Source: Acinetobacter brisouisimilis
GTDB lineage: Bacteria; Pseudomonadota; Gammaproteobacteria; Pseudomonadales; Moraxellaceae
NCBI RefSeq assembly: GCF_000368265.1
Contig: NZ_KB851219.1
Location: forward strand, 75,150 to 139,149
Length of the DNA stretch: 64,000 nucleotides
Direction of reading: 5' to 3'
This document shows positions 58,001 through 64,000 of the stretch, one piece after another; the first letter of the stretch is position 1, and each line of letters opens with the position of its first letter. A program made the position numbers and the translations under genes. The notes under the pieces are model-generated. The model was not told where the DNA came from. It saw only the letters and a list, made by a program, of their open reading frames with translations, and made no database searches.

Positions 58001-59912
58001 TGCTGGCTTTATTGAAGGGGATGGTACAGAACCTCCTTCAATGCTGGGTGAATGGGATACTGAAAATACTACAGATCAAAATAATGAGATGATTCGTATT
58101 TCTGCAGGTCTAGTTGAGACAATGATCAACTTGACAGGTGAGAATGCGATTAACCGTTCGCGTATTGAAATGGGAATCAGTCAGTTCACCATCACGCTCA
58201 ATGAAATGGAACTGGCAATTCAGCGTTTGTCTGATCAGTTACGTCGAATGGAAGGCGAACTTGAAACCCAGATTATTGCCAAGCATGGAATGGAAAATTC
58301 TCGTTATGCTGATTTTGACCCCTTGGAGATGGATCAATATTCATCCTTGAATCAATTATCCAAATCATTGGCGGAATCTGCATCGGATTTGATCGACTTT
58401 AAAGTGACACTAGCCGACAAAGTTCGCGATGCAGAGGCATTATTGTTACAACAGTCCCGTATTCAGGCAGAAATGCAAGATGGCCTGATGCGTGTACGTC
58501 TCGTACCATTCTCGCGTATTTTAAGTCGTTTACAGCGTCTTGTTCGCCAAACGTCATCAACTTTGAATCGTGCAGTCAATTTAAATATTGTCAATCAAGA
58601 TGTTGAACTTGACCGAAGCATTTTGGAGCGATTGGTTACGCCGTTGGAACACATGATGCGTAACGCGATTGACCATGGGATTGAGTCGGCAGAAGAGCGC
58701 TTAGCACAGCATAAGCCTGAAGCAGGGCGTATTGAGATTGAAATCGGCCGCCAGGGTTCTGATATTGTGGTTGAGGTGCGTGACGATGGGCGAGGAATTA
58801 ATCCGAGTAAGATCGAAAACAAAGCTCGCCAGCTAGGTTTGATTAGTGCTGATCATAATTTAAGTCAGCAGGAAATTTTACAATACATCTTCCATTCTGG
58901 TTTTTCGACAGCAAAAGAAGTTACACAGATTTCTGGTCGTGGTGTCGGTCTGGATGTTGTACAAAGTGAAATTAAAACTCTGGGTGGGCACGTTTCTATT
59001 CAATCTGAGCAAGGTCGTGGAACGACATTTATTATCCGCGTTCCAACAACGGTTGCGGTCAGTGATGCCTTGATGGTGAAAGTTGCTGATCAGCAGTTTG
59101 CAATTCCATTGACTCAGATTGAGCGTATTGTACGAATTTCTCCACAAGCTCTAGCCGATTACTTTGCAGGTAATGAAGAAGCCTTCGGTATTGATGGGCA
59201 AAAGTATAAACTGCGTTATGTCTCTGAATTTGTCGGACATCAGCCAGTACCTCGTTTAAGTGGTGTGGGACATTCGTTACCTGTACTGTTAATTAAAGGT
59301 CATAACAACCAGACCGTTGCATTGTTGGTTGACCAGTTGATCGGCTCTCGTGCACAAATTGTAGTGAAACCATTGGGTCAGCAATTAGCAAAAATTGATG
59401 TGATCGGTGGTGCAACGATTTTGGGGGATGGTCAAGTTTGTCTGATTCTTGATGGTCATAATATTGCGCGCCGTATCCAAAGCACTCAGCGTACCGCTGC
59501 TCTATCTGAACAGCGTCGTGATGTTGCCAAAGTTACTCGTGCTCGCCGATTAGTGATGATTGTCGATGACTCGGTGACAGTGCGTAAAGTAACATCGCGT
59601 TTATTAGAACGTCATGGCTATGATGTTGTAACCGCAAAAGATGGTGTAGATGCCATTGAGCAAATTGAACATATCAAGCCAGATGTGATGTTGCTTGATA
59701 TCGAAATGCCTCGAATGGACGGTTTCGAAGTCACCAATACATTGCGTCATCATGCCGTTTATCGTGATTTACCAATCATCATGATTACATCGCGTACAGG
59801 TGAAAAACATCGTGAGCGTGCATTTAGCCTAGGTGTAACTCACTATATGGGTAAACCATTCCAGGAAGCAGATTTGCTGCACCATATTGAGCAAATTTTG
59901 GCAGAGGCTTGA
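55050..59912 (+). CDS. chpA: hybrid chemosensory histidine kinase ChpA
   Basis: CheA-type kinase of the Pil-Chp system, 1620 residues. Hpt domains carry the histidines His66, His258, His555, His739 and His889, each in an HTLKG or HTIKG motif. A fold-like region at about 350-480 lacks a histidine. A P-type dimerisation part follows, then the ATP-binding module with MRNAIDHGIE (near 1200), DDGRGI and GRGVGLDVV (near 1296). A CheW domain spans about 1340-1470, and the C-terminal receiver has Asp1550 in LLDIEMPRMDGF. It is shorter than Pseudomonas ChpA, which has more Hpt-type domains. Two Hpt domains look recently duplicated. Confidence 0.94.
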   Translation: MKEILKNLVTTISLPEDGYLEQDAEILEIFVEELQEILAEFEHLFPLWLADANNEQYLKDIRRHFHTLKGSGRMVGAYQAGELAWTTEDLLNRVMAKSVDLSSQIQQFALACFRVFQYKLYPLLQQQQALTLDLRPMVLLGQQLQQQQTPDTILQDLLTVTANLHSEADITGLELVDDAKQSDTKDVVVDIALPVEQFVDVDSVNQPAFVQAKEEIVFSETLTIYLEEALEHLDTINQFVQQRDPSAKQIDALIRALHTLKGSSGMAHIEPIFQASANVEHALKAHLQKEQSLTDAETDLLVNFSKFITTYLADLKQEPTEQSLGVAEEFERTWHEYQENQQHTKEALNISGLINDIMALNIDHLLDAEHDFEKSVKNDPTYYLATLIQEATILGEYTDKFSTLALPQLADKLKSCYQVVLDKTWVLDSDYTFELFDDAHQELIHYFDLLATGQMVYLSNQTEHVLNDLLDWLQQQQPEHVTATETSFDLSSYVQRLAQDQQALAQGVVLDDQELIDVFLDEADDLLAQIDHSFNIYQQEPEHIKALNHLMRYLHTLKGGANMIQAKNIGLIAHELETIFERLINRQLQTSPKLVAVLRVVLDAVADRIDLVRESRCDYSAVITLQVLDELLKPSISRRAEQTQVNVPVEPIVVKTPAPVLAEPEINVNDPISRVAQRIFSDHLAVESAQVTHLPDTDLNLIFLDEAEDLLVQLDHDFNAYLHENYKPEYLNVLMRHLHTLKGGANMIQATQIGLIAHELETVYEKLIYQQLQPTEYLLAVLRLAQDQIAERVEVIQQKGIDYPATAILQVLHELATVEEKAASQSVSLEPIVDLSENIDQAVELQALIQESFIEETQELIQKIQTRLQRWFDQRTNRSLLLELQRDTHTIKGAARMAGVQPVIDIATALENTFEQFALRQFSSNVYDGLLLNIVAWLRQAIQSNQYDGLETLKQQLTSIEFIDVSVQLPQQASSHLDSANNLFAGFIEGDGTEPPSMLGEWDTENTTDQNNEMIRISAGLVETMINLTGENAINRSRIEMGISQFTITLNEMELAIQRLSDQLRRMEGELETQIIAKHGMENSRYADFDPLEMDQYSSLNQLSKSLAESASDLIDFKVTLADKVRDAEALLLQQSRIQAEMQDGLMRVRLVPFSRILSRLQRLVRQTSSTLNRAVNLNIVNQDVELDRSILERLVTPLEHMMRNAIDHGIESAEERLAQHKPEAGRIEIEIGRQGSDIVVEVRDDGRGINPSKIENKARQLGLISADHNLSQQEILQYIFHSGFSTAKEVTQISGRGVGLDVVQSEIKTLGGHVSIQSEQGRGTTFIIRVPTTVAVSDALMVKVADQQFAIPLTQIERIVRISPQALADYFAGNEEAFGIDGQKYKLRYVSEFVGHQPVPRLSGVGHSLPVLLIKGHNNQTVALLVDQLIGSRAQIVVKPLGQQLAKIDVIGGATILGDGQVCLILDGHNIARRIQSTQRTAALSEQRRDVAKVTRARRLVMIVDDSVTVRKVTSRLLERHGYDVVTAKDGVDAIEQIEHIKPDVMLLDIEMPRMDGFEVTNTLRHHAVYRDLPIIMITSRTGEKHRERAFSLGVTHYMGKPFQEADLLHHIEQILAEA

Positions 59913-59922
59913 GGAATAGCAG

Positions 59923-60372
59923 ATGAATACCGAACGTATACATAATATTGATCAGCAAGAGCTGCAACATTTAATTTCAGTCTCTACGGGCTTTATTGAT
60001 GCTTATATTATTGAGTGTTATAACCAAGTACCCATGCTGATCCCTCAAAATATTGTATTGTCAGCACAAAATACAGAGACACAAGCCAATGTCCTCACTT
60101 GGCATGATGTTGATTTGCCAATTTATGCGATTCATCATCCTGATATGGAAGATGGAATTGCTTTGGTTATTGAAGGTGATGAAATTACTCAGCGGTTTGC
60201 TTTGTTATGCAATGAAATGCCACGAGGTATCCGCTTACGTATCTCTGAGGTTGTTGATGATGATCGACTGATTGATGACCCTAAAGTTTTCCAATATGTT
60301 GTGGCTGAAGGCAAGCAATATCAGATTCCTAATTTGGTAGAAATTCAACGTGAACTAGGAATTACTGGTTAA
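59923..60372 (+). CDS. CheW/ChpC-like protein at the end of the pil-chp operon
   Basis: A 149-residue protein resembling a degenerate CheW fold, with DAYIIECYNQVPMLIPQNIVLSAQN and RFALLCNEMPRGIRLRISEV. In Pseudomonas the CheW-like ChpC lies in this region of the cluster, so ChpC is the likely counterpart, but similarity is weak by eye. Starts 11 bases after chpA with AGGAATAGCAG before the ATG, so it is co-transcribed. A terminator follows. Confidence 0.75.
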   Translation: MNTERIHNIDQQELQHLISVSTGFIDAYIIECYNQVPMLIPQNIVLSAQNTETQANVLTWHDVDLPIYAIHHPDMEDGIALVIEGDEITQRFALLCNEMPRGIRLRISEVVDDDRLIDDPKVFQYVVAEGKQYQIPNLVEIQRELGITG

Positions 60373-60387
60373 TTTGAATTGAAAAAA

Positions 60388-60419
60388 CAAAAAAGCCTTC
60401 GGTCACGAAGGCTTTTTTG
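60388..60419. terminator. terminator between pil-chp operon and dapE
   Basis: AAAGCCTTCG and CGAAGGCTTT pair around GTCA, with A and T runs outside. Placed between convergent genes. Confidence 0.92.
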
Positions 60420-60430
60420 TTTGGCTTAAA

Positions 60431-61564
60431 TTAGGCAAGCAGTTGTACCAGAATTTCTTCATAAATACAGGCTAAAGGCTCAAGCTCATCGACATTGACA
60501 TGCTCATTGACCTGATGAATTGTTGCATTGAGTACTCCTAATTCCAGAACTTGTGCACCTGTTGGTGCAATAAAACGACCATCTGAAGTTCCCCCACTGG
60601 TCGATAATTCTGTTTCAATTCCACAAACCTTACGAATTGCATGCTGAGTTGCTTTAACGAGTTCACCCACTGGAGTAAGGAATGGTAAACCAGAGAGAGT
60701 CCATTGAATTTCAAAATTTAATTTGTGTTTGTTGAGAATTTCAATCACACGTGCTTGTAATTGTTCGGCGGTGACTTCTGTGCAGTAACGGAAATTGAAA
60801 GTTACACTGAGTGTTCCAGGAATCACATTGGTTGCGCCTGTGCCTGCATGGATATTTGAAATCTGGAATGAAGTCGCTGGAAAATATTCATTGCCATGAT
60901 CCCATACCGTGTTACAAAGTTCGTTCAGTGCAGGAGATGCCTGATGAATCGGGTTGTTGGCAAGATGAGGGTAGGCAACATGACCTTGTTTCCCTTGGAT
61001 GGTTAAAACGGCATTCAGAGATCCGCGGCGTCCATTTTTGACAATATCACCGAGGCGATGAGTGCTTGATGGTTCACCTACAAGGCACCAAGTGATTTTT
61101 TCCTGACGAGCTTCTAAAGTTTCAATCACTTTTACTGTGCCATTAATTGCAGGACCTTCCTCATCGGAAGTAATTAAATAAGCAATAGAGCCTTTGTGGC
61201 TTGGGTGCTTGGCAACAAAACGCTCGGTTGCAACCACCATGGCAGCGAGTGCTGTTTTCATATCGGCACTACCACGACCGTACAATTTACCATCTTTAAT
61301 TTCTGGTTGGAATGGCTGGGTTTTCCAGCCTTCTAGATTACCCGTCGGGACTACATCAGTATGACCTGCAAAGCAGAATACAGGTTCGGTTGTACCTCGG
61401 CGTGCCCAAAGGTTATCAACTTCTCCAAAACGCATTGGCTCAATATGAAAGCCAGCCTTTGCCAAGCGCTCTGCCATTATGGTTTGGCAGTTATGATCAA
61501 CAGGTGTCACAGATGGCTGACGTAAAAGTTCTAGACTAAGATCAAGAGTTTCGGAGATAGACAT
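60431..61564 (-). CDS. dapE: succinyl-diaminopimelate desuccinylase
   Basis: Di-zinc M20 peptidase-like enzyme of lysine and diaminopimelate synthesis, cleaving N-succinyl-LL-diaminopimelate. The metal and catalytic motifs are [26 protein letters not shown] and [13 protein letters not shown]. The substrate-binding [13 protein letters not shown] lies near the end. The frame extends to a TTG at 61573; the ATG at 61564 ([21 protein letters not shown]) gives 377 residues, the normal length. Confidence 0.95.
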   Translation of the reverse strand: MSISETLDLSLELLRQPSVTPVDHNCQTIMAERLAKAGFHIEPMRFGEVDNLWARRGTTEPVFCFAGHTDVVPTGNLEGWKTQPFQPEIKDGKLYGRGSADMKTALAAMVVATERFVAKHPSHKGSIAYLITSDEEGPAINGTVKVIETLEARQEKITWCLVGEPSSTHRLGDIVKNGRRGSLNAVLTIQGKQGHVAYPHLANNPIHQASPALNELCNTVWDHGNEYFPATSFQISNIHAGTGATNVIPGTLSVTFNFRYCTEVTAEQLQARVIEILNKHKLNFEIQWTLSGLPFLTPVGELVKATQHAIRKVCGIETELSTSGGTSDGRFIAPTGAQVLELGVLNATIHQVNEHVNVDELEPLACIYEEILVQLLA

Positions 61565-61623
61565 AAGCAGCAAAAATCTAGCAGGATAAAATTTGTTGAT
61601 TATGATAGGGGAAAGTCAGCAAT

Positions 61624-61656
61624 AAAAAAACCTTATCGGAAAGATAAGGTTTTTTG
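61624..61656. terminator. terminator between dapE region and micro-lipoprotein gene
   Basis: AAAACCTTATC and GATAAGGTTTT pair around GGAAA, with an A-run and T-run outside. For the minus strand it ends the entericidin-like transcript, 15 bases after its stop. Confidence 0.85.
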
Positions 61657-61670
61657 ACATCATTATGTTA

Positions 61671-61811
61671 TTACATTTTTTCTTGGGTATTTGTTGCAGT
61701 ATCGGAGACGACGTGCCCTGCAGATGATACATCTTGACCAACACCTCTAAGCGTATTACAACCAGTCAGAACAATAGCAAATGCGATTGAAGCAAATAGA
61801 ATTTTTTTCAT
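61671..61811 (-). CDS. entericidin-like micro-lipoprotein
   Basis: A 46-residue lipoprotein: the signal MKKILFASIAFAIVLTGC (Cys18) is followed by NTLRGVGQDVSSAGHVVSDT. The pattern C-N-T-x-R-G-x-G-x-D after the lipobox is typical of entericidin A/B, small outer-membrane lipoproteins that form a toxin/antidote-like pair in enterics. Only one copy is seen here. GGAGAGTC before the ATG is the ribosome binding site. Confidence 0.8.
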   Translation of the reverse strand: MKKILFASIAFAIVLTGCNTLRGVGQDVSSAGHVVSDTATNTQEKM

Positions 61812-61895
61812 TAAGACTCTCCAGTATGTCATTTTTTGTTACTGTAGTATCAAGCATAAACAAGCCGTATTTAAAAAAGTATTGATGTTTGACAT

Positions 61896-62813
61896 TTAAA
61901 ATGTAATCACTTTGTAGCATTTGTATACAGAATCAATCAAAGCAGGTTGGCGATACATATAAGTAAGTTGTGTGTTTGCATCATAATATAAGCCGTTAGA
62001 CCACCATTGCGCAGCAGTTGAAGTTGACTGAAGGTTAGGGCAAATCCATTCATGGCGTGTTAAATGCTGCATGGGCTGTTTCGGAATGAAAGTTCCCCAA
62101 AGCCCTAAGCGACGTTGTGTTGCGATCCATGATGGAGTTGCAAATAATTGATGCTCAGGAAGAAAAAGTTGTCCTTTGACTACTGCAAATTTTTGCTGAA
62201 TACGACGCCCAAAAACCTCATCAAACTGGAACTGGCGTTCGGTGAAATGGCGCAGTTTTTTTAAGAAGGTATCATCGCGATTTAAGCCATACCAAAAAGG
62301 CAGGCTGTAATCACGTTCTGCCAAGTAATACTTTAATGCTACTTCCCAATGTTCAACTTGTTGGCTTTGATGATTAAATACCACAAAATCAAGTTCACCC
62401 AAGGTTTTTGCGCCATCAATTTGTTGCAGGCTATGCCCTAATAGCTCATAGGGGTGATAACGCTGTTCAGGATTGTCTTGTAACCAGAACCACAACAACA
62501 TTTCAAAGCGTAGTCCTAGGCGCGTGCTTTTGAGCTGCGCTAGAAATTGCTGTAATGGAGCAGGGTCATGATCCAGTTGCTTTAGGCGAGATTGATACTG
62601 CAGATAATATTGTTGCCATGTGGCAGCATCATGTAACTGAAAACCGTGTCGAATCTCCAGTTCCAAAGGCAACTCACACAGTAAATTTGGGCTAGCAATT
62701 GCAAAAGCCAGTTGTCGTACACAGGGTTGTGTGAAAATCAGCCAAGGCTCAAAATAATCGTTTTGGTGTAAAGGCAGTATGGGGTGAGTCATTAAAATTA
62801 CACCAATTACCAT
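61896..62813 (-). CDS. DUF1853 family protein
   Basis: A 305-residue soluble protein of the DUF1853 family. Family features are RLGLRFEMLLWFWLQDNPE, the acidic GELDFVVFNHQSQQVEHWEVALKYYLAE, and the Trp/Gly-rich end. The core ELDFVV...HWEVALKYYL resembles PD-(D/E)xK nuclease-like strands (E-x-D ... E-x-K), an inference from pattern only. An in-frame ATG at 62792 (MTHPILP) is an alternative start. AAGGTCTTC precedes 62813. Function not established. Confidence 0.75.
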   Translation of the reverse strand: MVIGVILMTHPILPLHQNDYFEPWLIFTQPCVRQLAFAIASPNLLCELPLELEIRHGFQLHDAATWQQYYLQYQSRLKQLDHDPAPLQQFLAQLKSTRLGLRFEMLLWFWLQDNPEQRYHPYELLGHSLQQIDGAKTLGELDFVVFNHQSQQVEHWEVALKYYLAERDYSLPFWYGLNRDDTFLKKLRHFTERQFQFDEVFGRRIQQKFAVVKGQLFLPEHQLFATPSWIATQRRLGLWGTFIPKQPMQHLTRHEWICPNLQSTSTAAQWWSNGLYYDANTQLTYMYRQPALIDSVYKCYKVITF

Positions 62814-62855
62814 GAAGACCTTATACTAGCACTGTTCATCTGAGCAGGTTGTTGA

Positions 62856-63233
62856 ATGAAAACATTGTTTTGGCGCATTCTAGTGAGTATTTTTGTCATA
62901 CTGGCAATGATAGGTGCCATTTTACCTGGAATGCCAACCACCATTTTTTTGATTTTAGCTGCTTGGGCTGCATCGAAAGGCTGGCCACAGATGGATGCAT
63001 GGTTACTCAATCATCCTAAATATGGCGTAACATTACGCAATTGGCGTGAACATGGCACAGTACCACGTAAAGCCAAATACTGGGCATCAGGTATGATGTT
63101 TGTCAGCGCGATGATCATGTTGTTTACCCGAGCGCCACTCCTTGTTAAGGTATTTACCGATATCACAATGTTGATCGTTGTCATTTGGCTGTGGCAACGA
63201 CCAGAACCTGCTGCCCACGATTTGAGAAAGTAA
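62856..63233 (+). CDS. DUF454 (YbaN-like) inner-membrane protein
   Basis: A 125-residue membrane protein of the YbaN/DUF454 family. The conserved first part, AMIGAILPGMPTTIFLILAAWAASKGWPQMDAWLLNHPKYG, holds two helices. LRNWREHGTVPRKAKYWA follows, then two more helices. The family is often linked to lipid or respiratory genes and its function is unproven. The next gene begins 2 bases after its stop, so they are probably one operon. Confidence 0.88.
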   Translation: MKTLFWRILVSIFVILAMIGAILPGMPTTIFLILAAWAASKGWPQMDAWLLNHPKYGVTLRNWREHGTVPRKAKYWASGMMFVSAMIMLFTRAPLLVKVFTDITMLIVVIWLWQRPEPAAHDLRK

Positions 63234-63235
63234 AG

Positions 63236-63766
63236 ATGCTTCCAACTTCCTTGCACGATGCTGATATTTTAGTAGATCTTGAGACTCAAACCCTGATATT
63301 ACCTAAACTCAAGAAGAAATATCTGATTTCCTCTGGAAAAAATGGCATTGGCGAAGCTGAAAATAGTGGTAAAACCCCAAGAGGCTGGCATCGAGTTGCA
63401 GAAAAATTTGGTCAGAATTTACCAGCTAACAGTGTTTTTATTGCACGGCAAGCAACGGGCGAAACTTATTCTGCAGATTATGCTGCACAGTTTCCTGAAC
63501 GTGACTGGATTTTATCTCGTATTTTATGGTTACAGGGGCTAGAACAGGGTTTTAACCTTGGTGAGGGTTGTGACACCTATCGCCGTTACATTTATATTCA
63601 TGGCACGCCAGATAATCAACCAATGGGAATTGCAGCTTCACATGGTTGTATCCGCATGCGGAATCAGGATGTTATCGAGCTATTTGAATCTATTGCTACG
63701 GATGCCTTAGTGTATTTGTCTGAGTCTAAAATTGATCAACAAATTTATGATTCACTTGAAGTTTAA
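63236..63766 (+). CDS. elsL: cytoplasmic L,D-carboxypeptidase of the YkuD fold, ElsL-like
   Basis: YkuD-domain enzyme, 176 residues. The catalytic motif is YIHGTPDNQPMGIAASHGCIRM, with the nucleophilic Cys in SHGC. No signal peptide or membrane helix precedes it, unlike exported L,D-transpeptidases. Acinetobacter encodes just such a signal-less member, ElsL/LdtK, an L,D-carboxypeptidase that trims tetrapeptides during peptidoglycan recycling. I name it on that basis. The frame extends to 63185 across the previous gene; the ATG at 63236 with GAGAAAG upstream is the true start. Confidence 0.8.
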   Translation: MLPTSLHDADILVDLETQTLILPKLKKKYLISSGKNGIGEAENSGKTPRGWHRVAEKFGQNLPANSVFIARQATGETYSADYAAQFPERDWILSRILWLQGLEQGFNLGEGCDTYRRYIYIHGTPDNQPMGIAASHGCIRMRNQDVIELFESIATDALVYLSESKIDQQIYDSLEV

Positions 63767-63870
63767 GCCAAAATAATGCCTCATTTTACTGAGATTTACA
63801 GTATTTGGCGAAAAATGACTTATTTTTTAATCATTCAGATACAAAAATAACGAAATGCCTCGAAAAGCGT

Positions 63871-63898
63871 TTGACAGTAGATCAAGATTCTCTATAAT
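63871..63898 (+). promoter_or_regulatory. sigma-70 promoter of tRNA-Val
   Basis: A consensus -35 TTGACA (63871-63876) and consensus -10 TATAAT (63893-63898) are separated by 16 bases. Transcription would start about 20 bases before the tRNA. It is the strongest promoter match in the window. Confidence 0.88.
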
Positions 63899-63925
63899 GC
63901 ACCTCACAAACGATAAAGACGTTAA

Positions 63926-64000
63926 GGGCGCTTAGCTCAGTTGGTAGAGCGTCTGCCTTACAAGCAGAATGTCGGCGGTTCGATCCCGTCAGCGCCCACC
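63926..64000 (+). tRNA. tRNA-Val (anticodon TAC), last base cut by the window
   Basis: The 7-base acceptor stem GGGCGCT pairs with AGCGCCC. The D-arm has AGCTCAGTTGGTAGAGC, the anticodon loop is CTTACAA, and the T-arm contains GGTTCGATCC. The anticodon TAC reads GUA and other valine codons. CCA is encoded, but only CC is inside the window. More tRNA genes could follow in the same transcript. Confidence 0.95.

Noticed and set aside
1..64000. CRISPR array, rRNA or insertion sequence
   Set aside because: Looked for regularly spaced repeats, conserved rRNA segments and transposase motifs on both strands and saw none.

Overview
This window looks like chromosomal DNA of an Acinetobacter species. 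Reasons: base composition is around 40% GC by eye; the NADH dehydrogenase operon has a fused nuoCD gene; a signal-less YkuD protein of the ElsL type and the pilGHIJ-chpA cluster are present; and protein sequences resemble Acinetobacter and Moraxellaceae homologues throughout. I could not fix the species. Almost everything is housekeeping or core accessory DNA. I see no insertion sequence, prophage, integrase or CRISPR array.

Layout: 1-6.2 kb holds the 3' part of ftsK, a convergent ppk2, a LysE exporter, a MocR-type regulator and a small lipoprotein. 6.2-8.5 kb is minCDE plus a PA4642-like gene, on the minus strand. 8.6-10.6 kb holds a voltage-sensor-like membrane protein and a PlsC-family acyltransferase. 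10.9-12 kb has an OmpA-like lipoprotein and an unknown gene. 12.6-27.7 kb is the complete 13-gene nuoA-N operon for respiratory complex I, ended by a clear terminator and followed by upp. 28.5-31.4 kb has an excalibur-domain protein, a divergent finR-like/fpr pair, an unknown gene and a tiny membrane protein.

31.5-37 kb is a minus-strand TetR-EmrB-EmrA-type efflux operon. It continues into a PLP-dependent desulfhydrase/deaminase-like gene and an HI0933-type flavoprotein, and a perfect 18-bp palindrome lies upstream. 37.1-40.1 kb carries a methyltransferase, a second LysE exporter, a tiny lipoprotein and an exported metallo-beta-lactamase-fold hydrolase. At 40.2-42.1 kb a lone, very AT-rich KAP-family P-loop NTPase gene stands apart in composition. 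It is the best candidate here for an acquired, possibly defensive, gene.

42.1-50.5 kb is housekeeping: metG, apbC/mrp, an MTA/SAH-nucleosidase-like gene, a DUF2062 gene, a third LysE protein, dcd and proS. 51.5-60.4 kb is the Pil-Chp chemosensory operon for type IV pili (pilG, pilH, pilI, pilJ, chpA and a CheW/ChpC-like gene). It lacks the pilK and chpB genes of the Pseudomonas cluster and has a ChpA with duplicated Hpt domains. 60.4-64 kb contains dapE, an entericidin-like micro-lipoprotein, a DUF1853 gene, a DUF454 gene, an elsL-like peptidoglycan-recycling L,D-carboxypeptidase, and a tRNA-Val (anticodon TAC) cut one base before the end of its CCA tail. Where the longest reading frame begins upstream of the likely true start, I moved the start according to the ribosome binding site and family length and say so in the entry.
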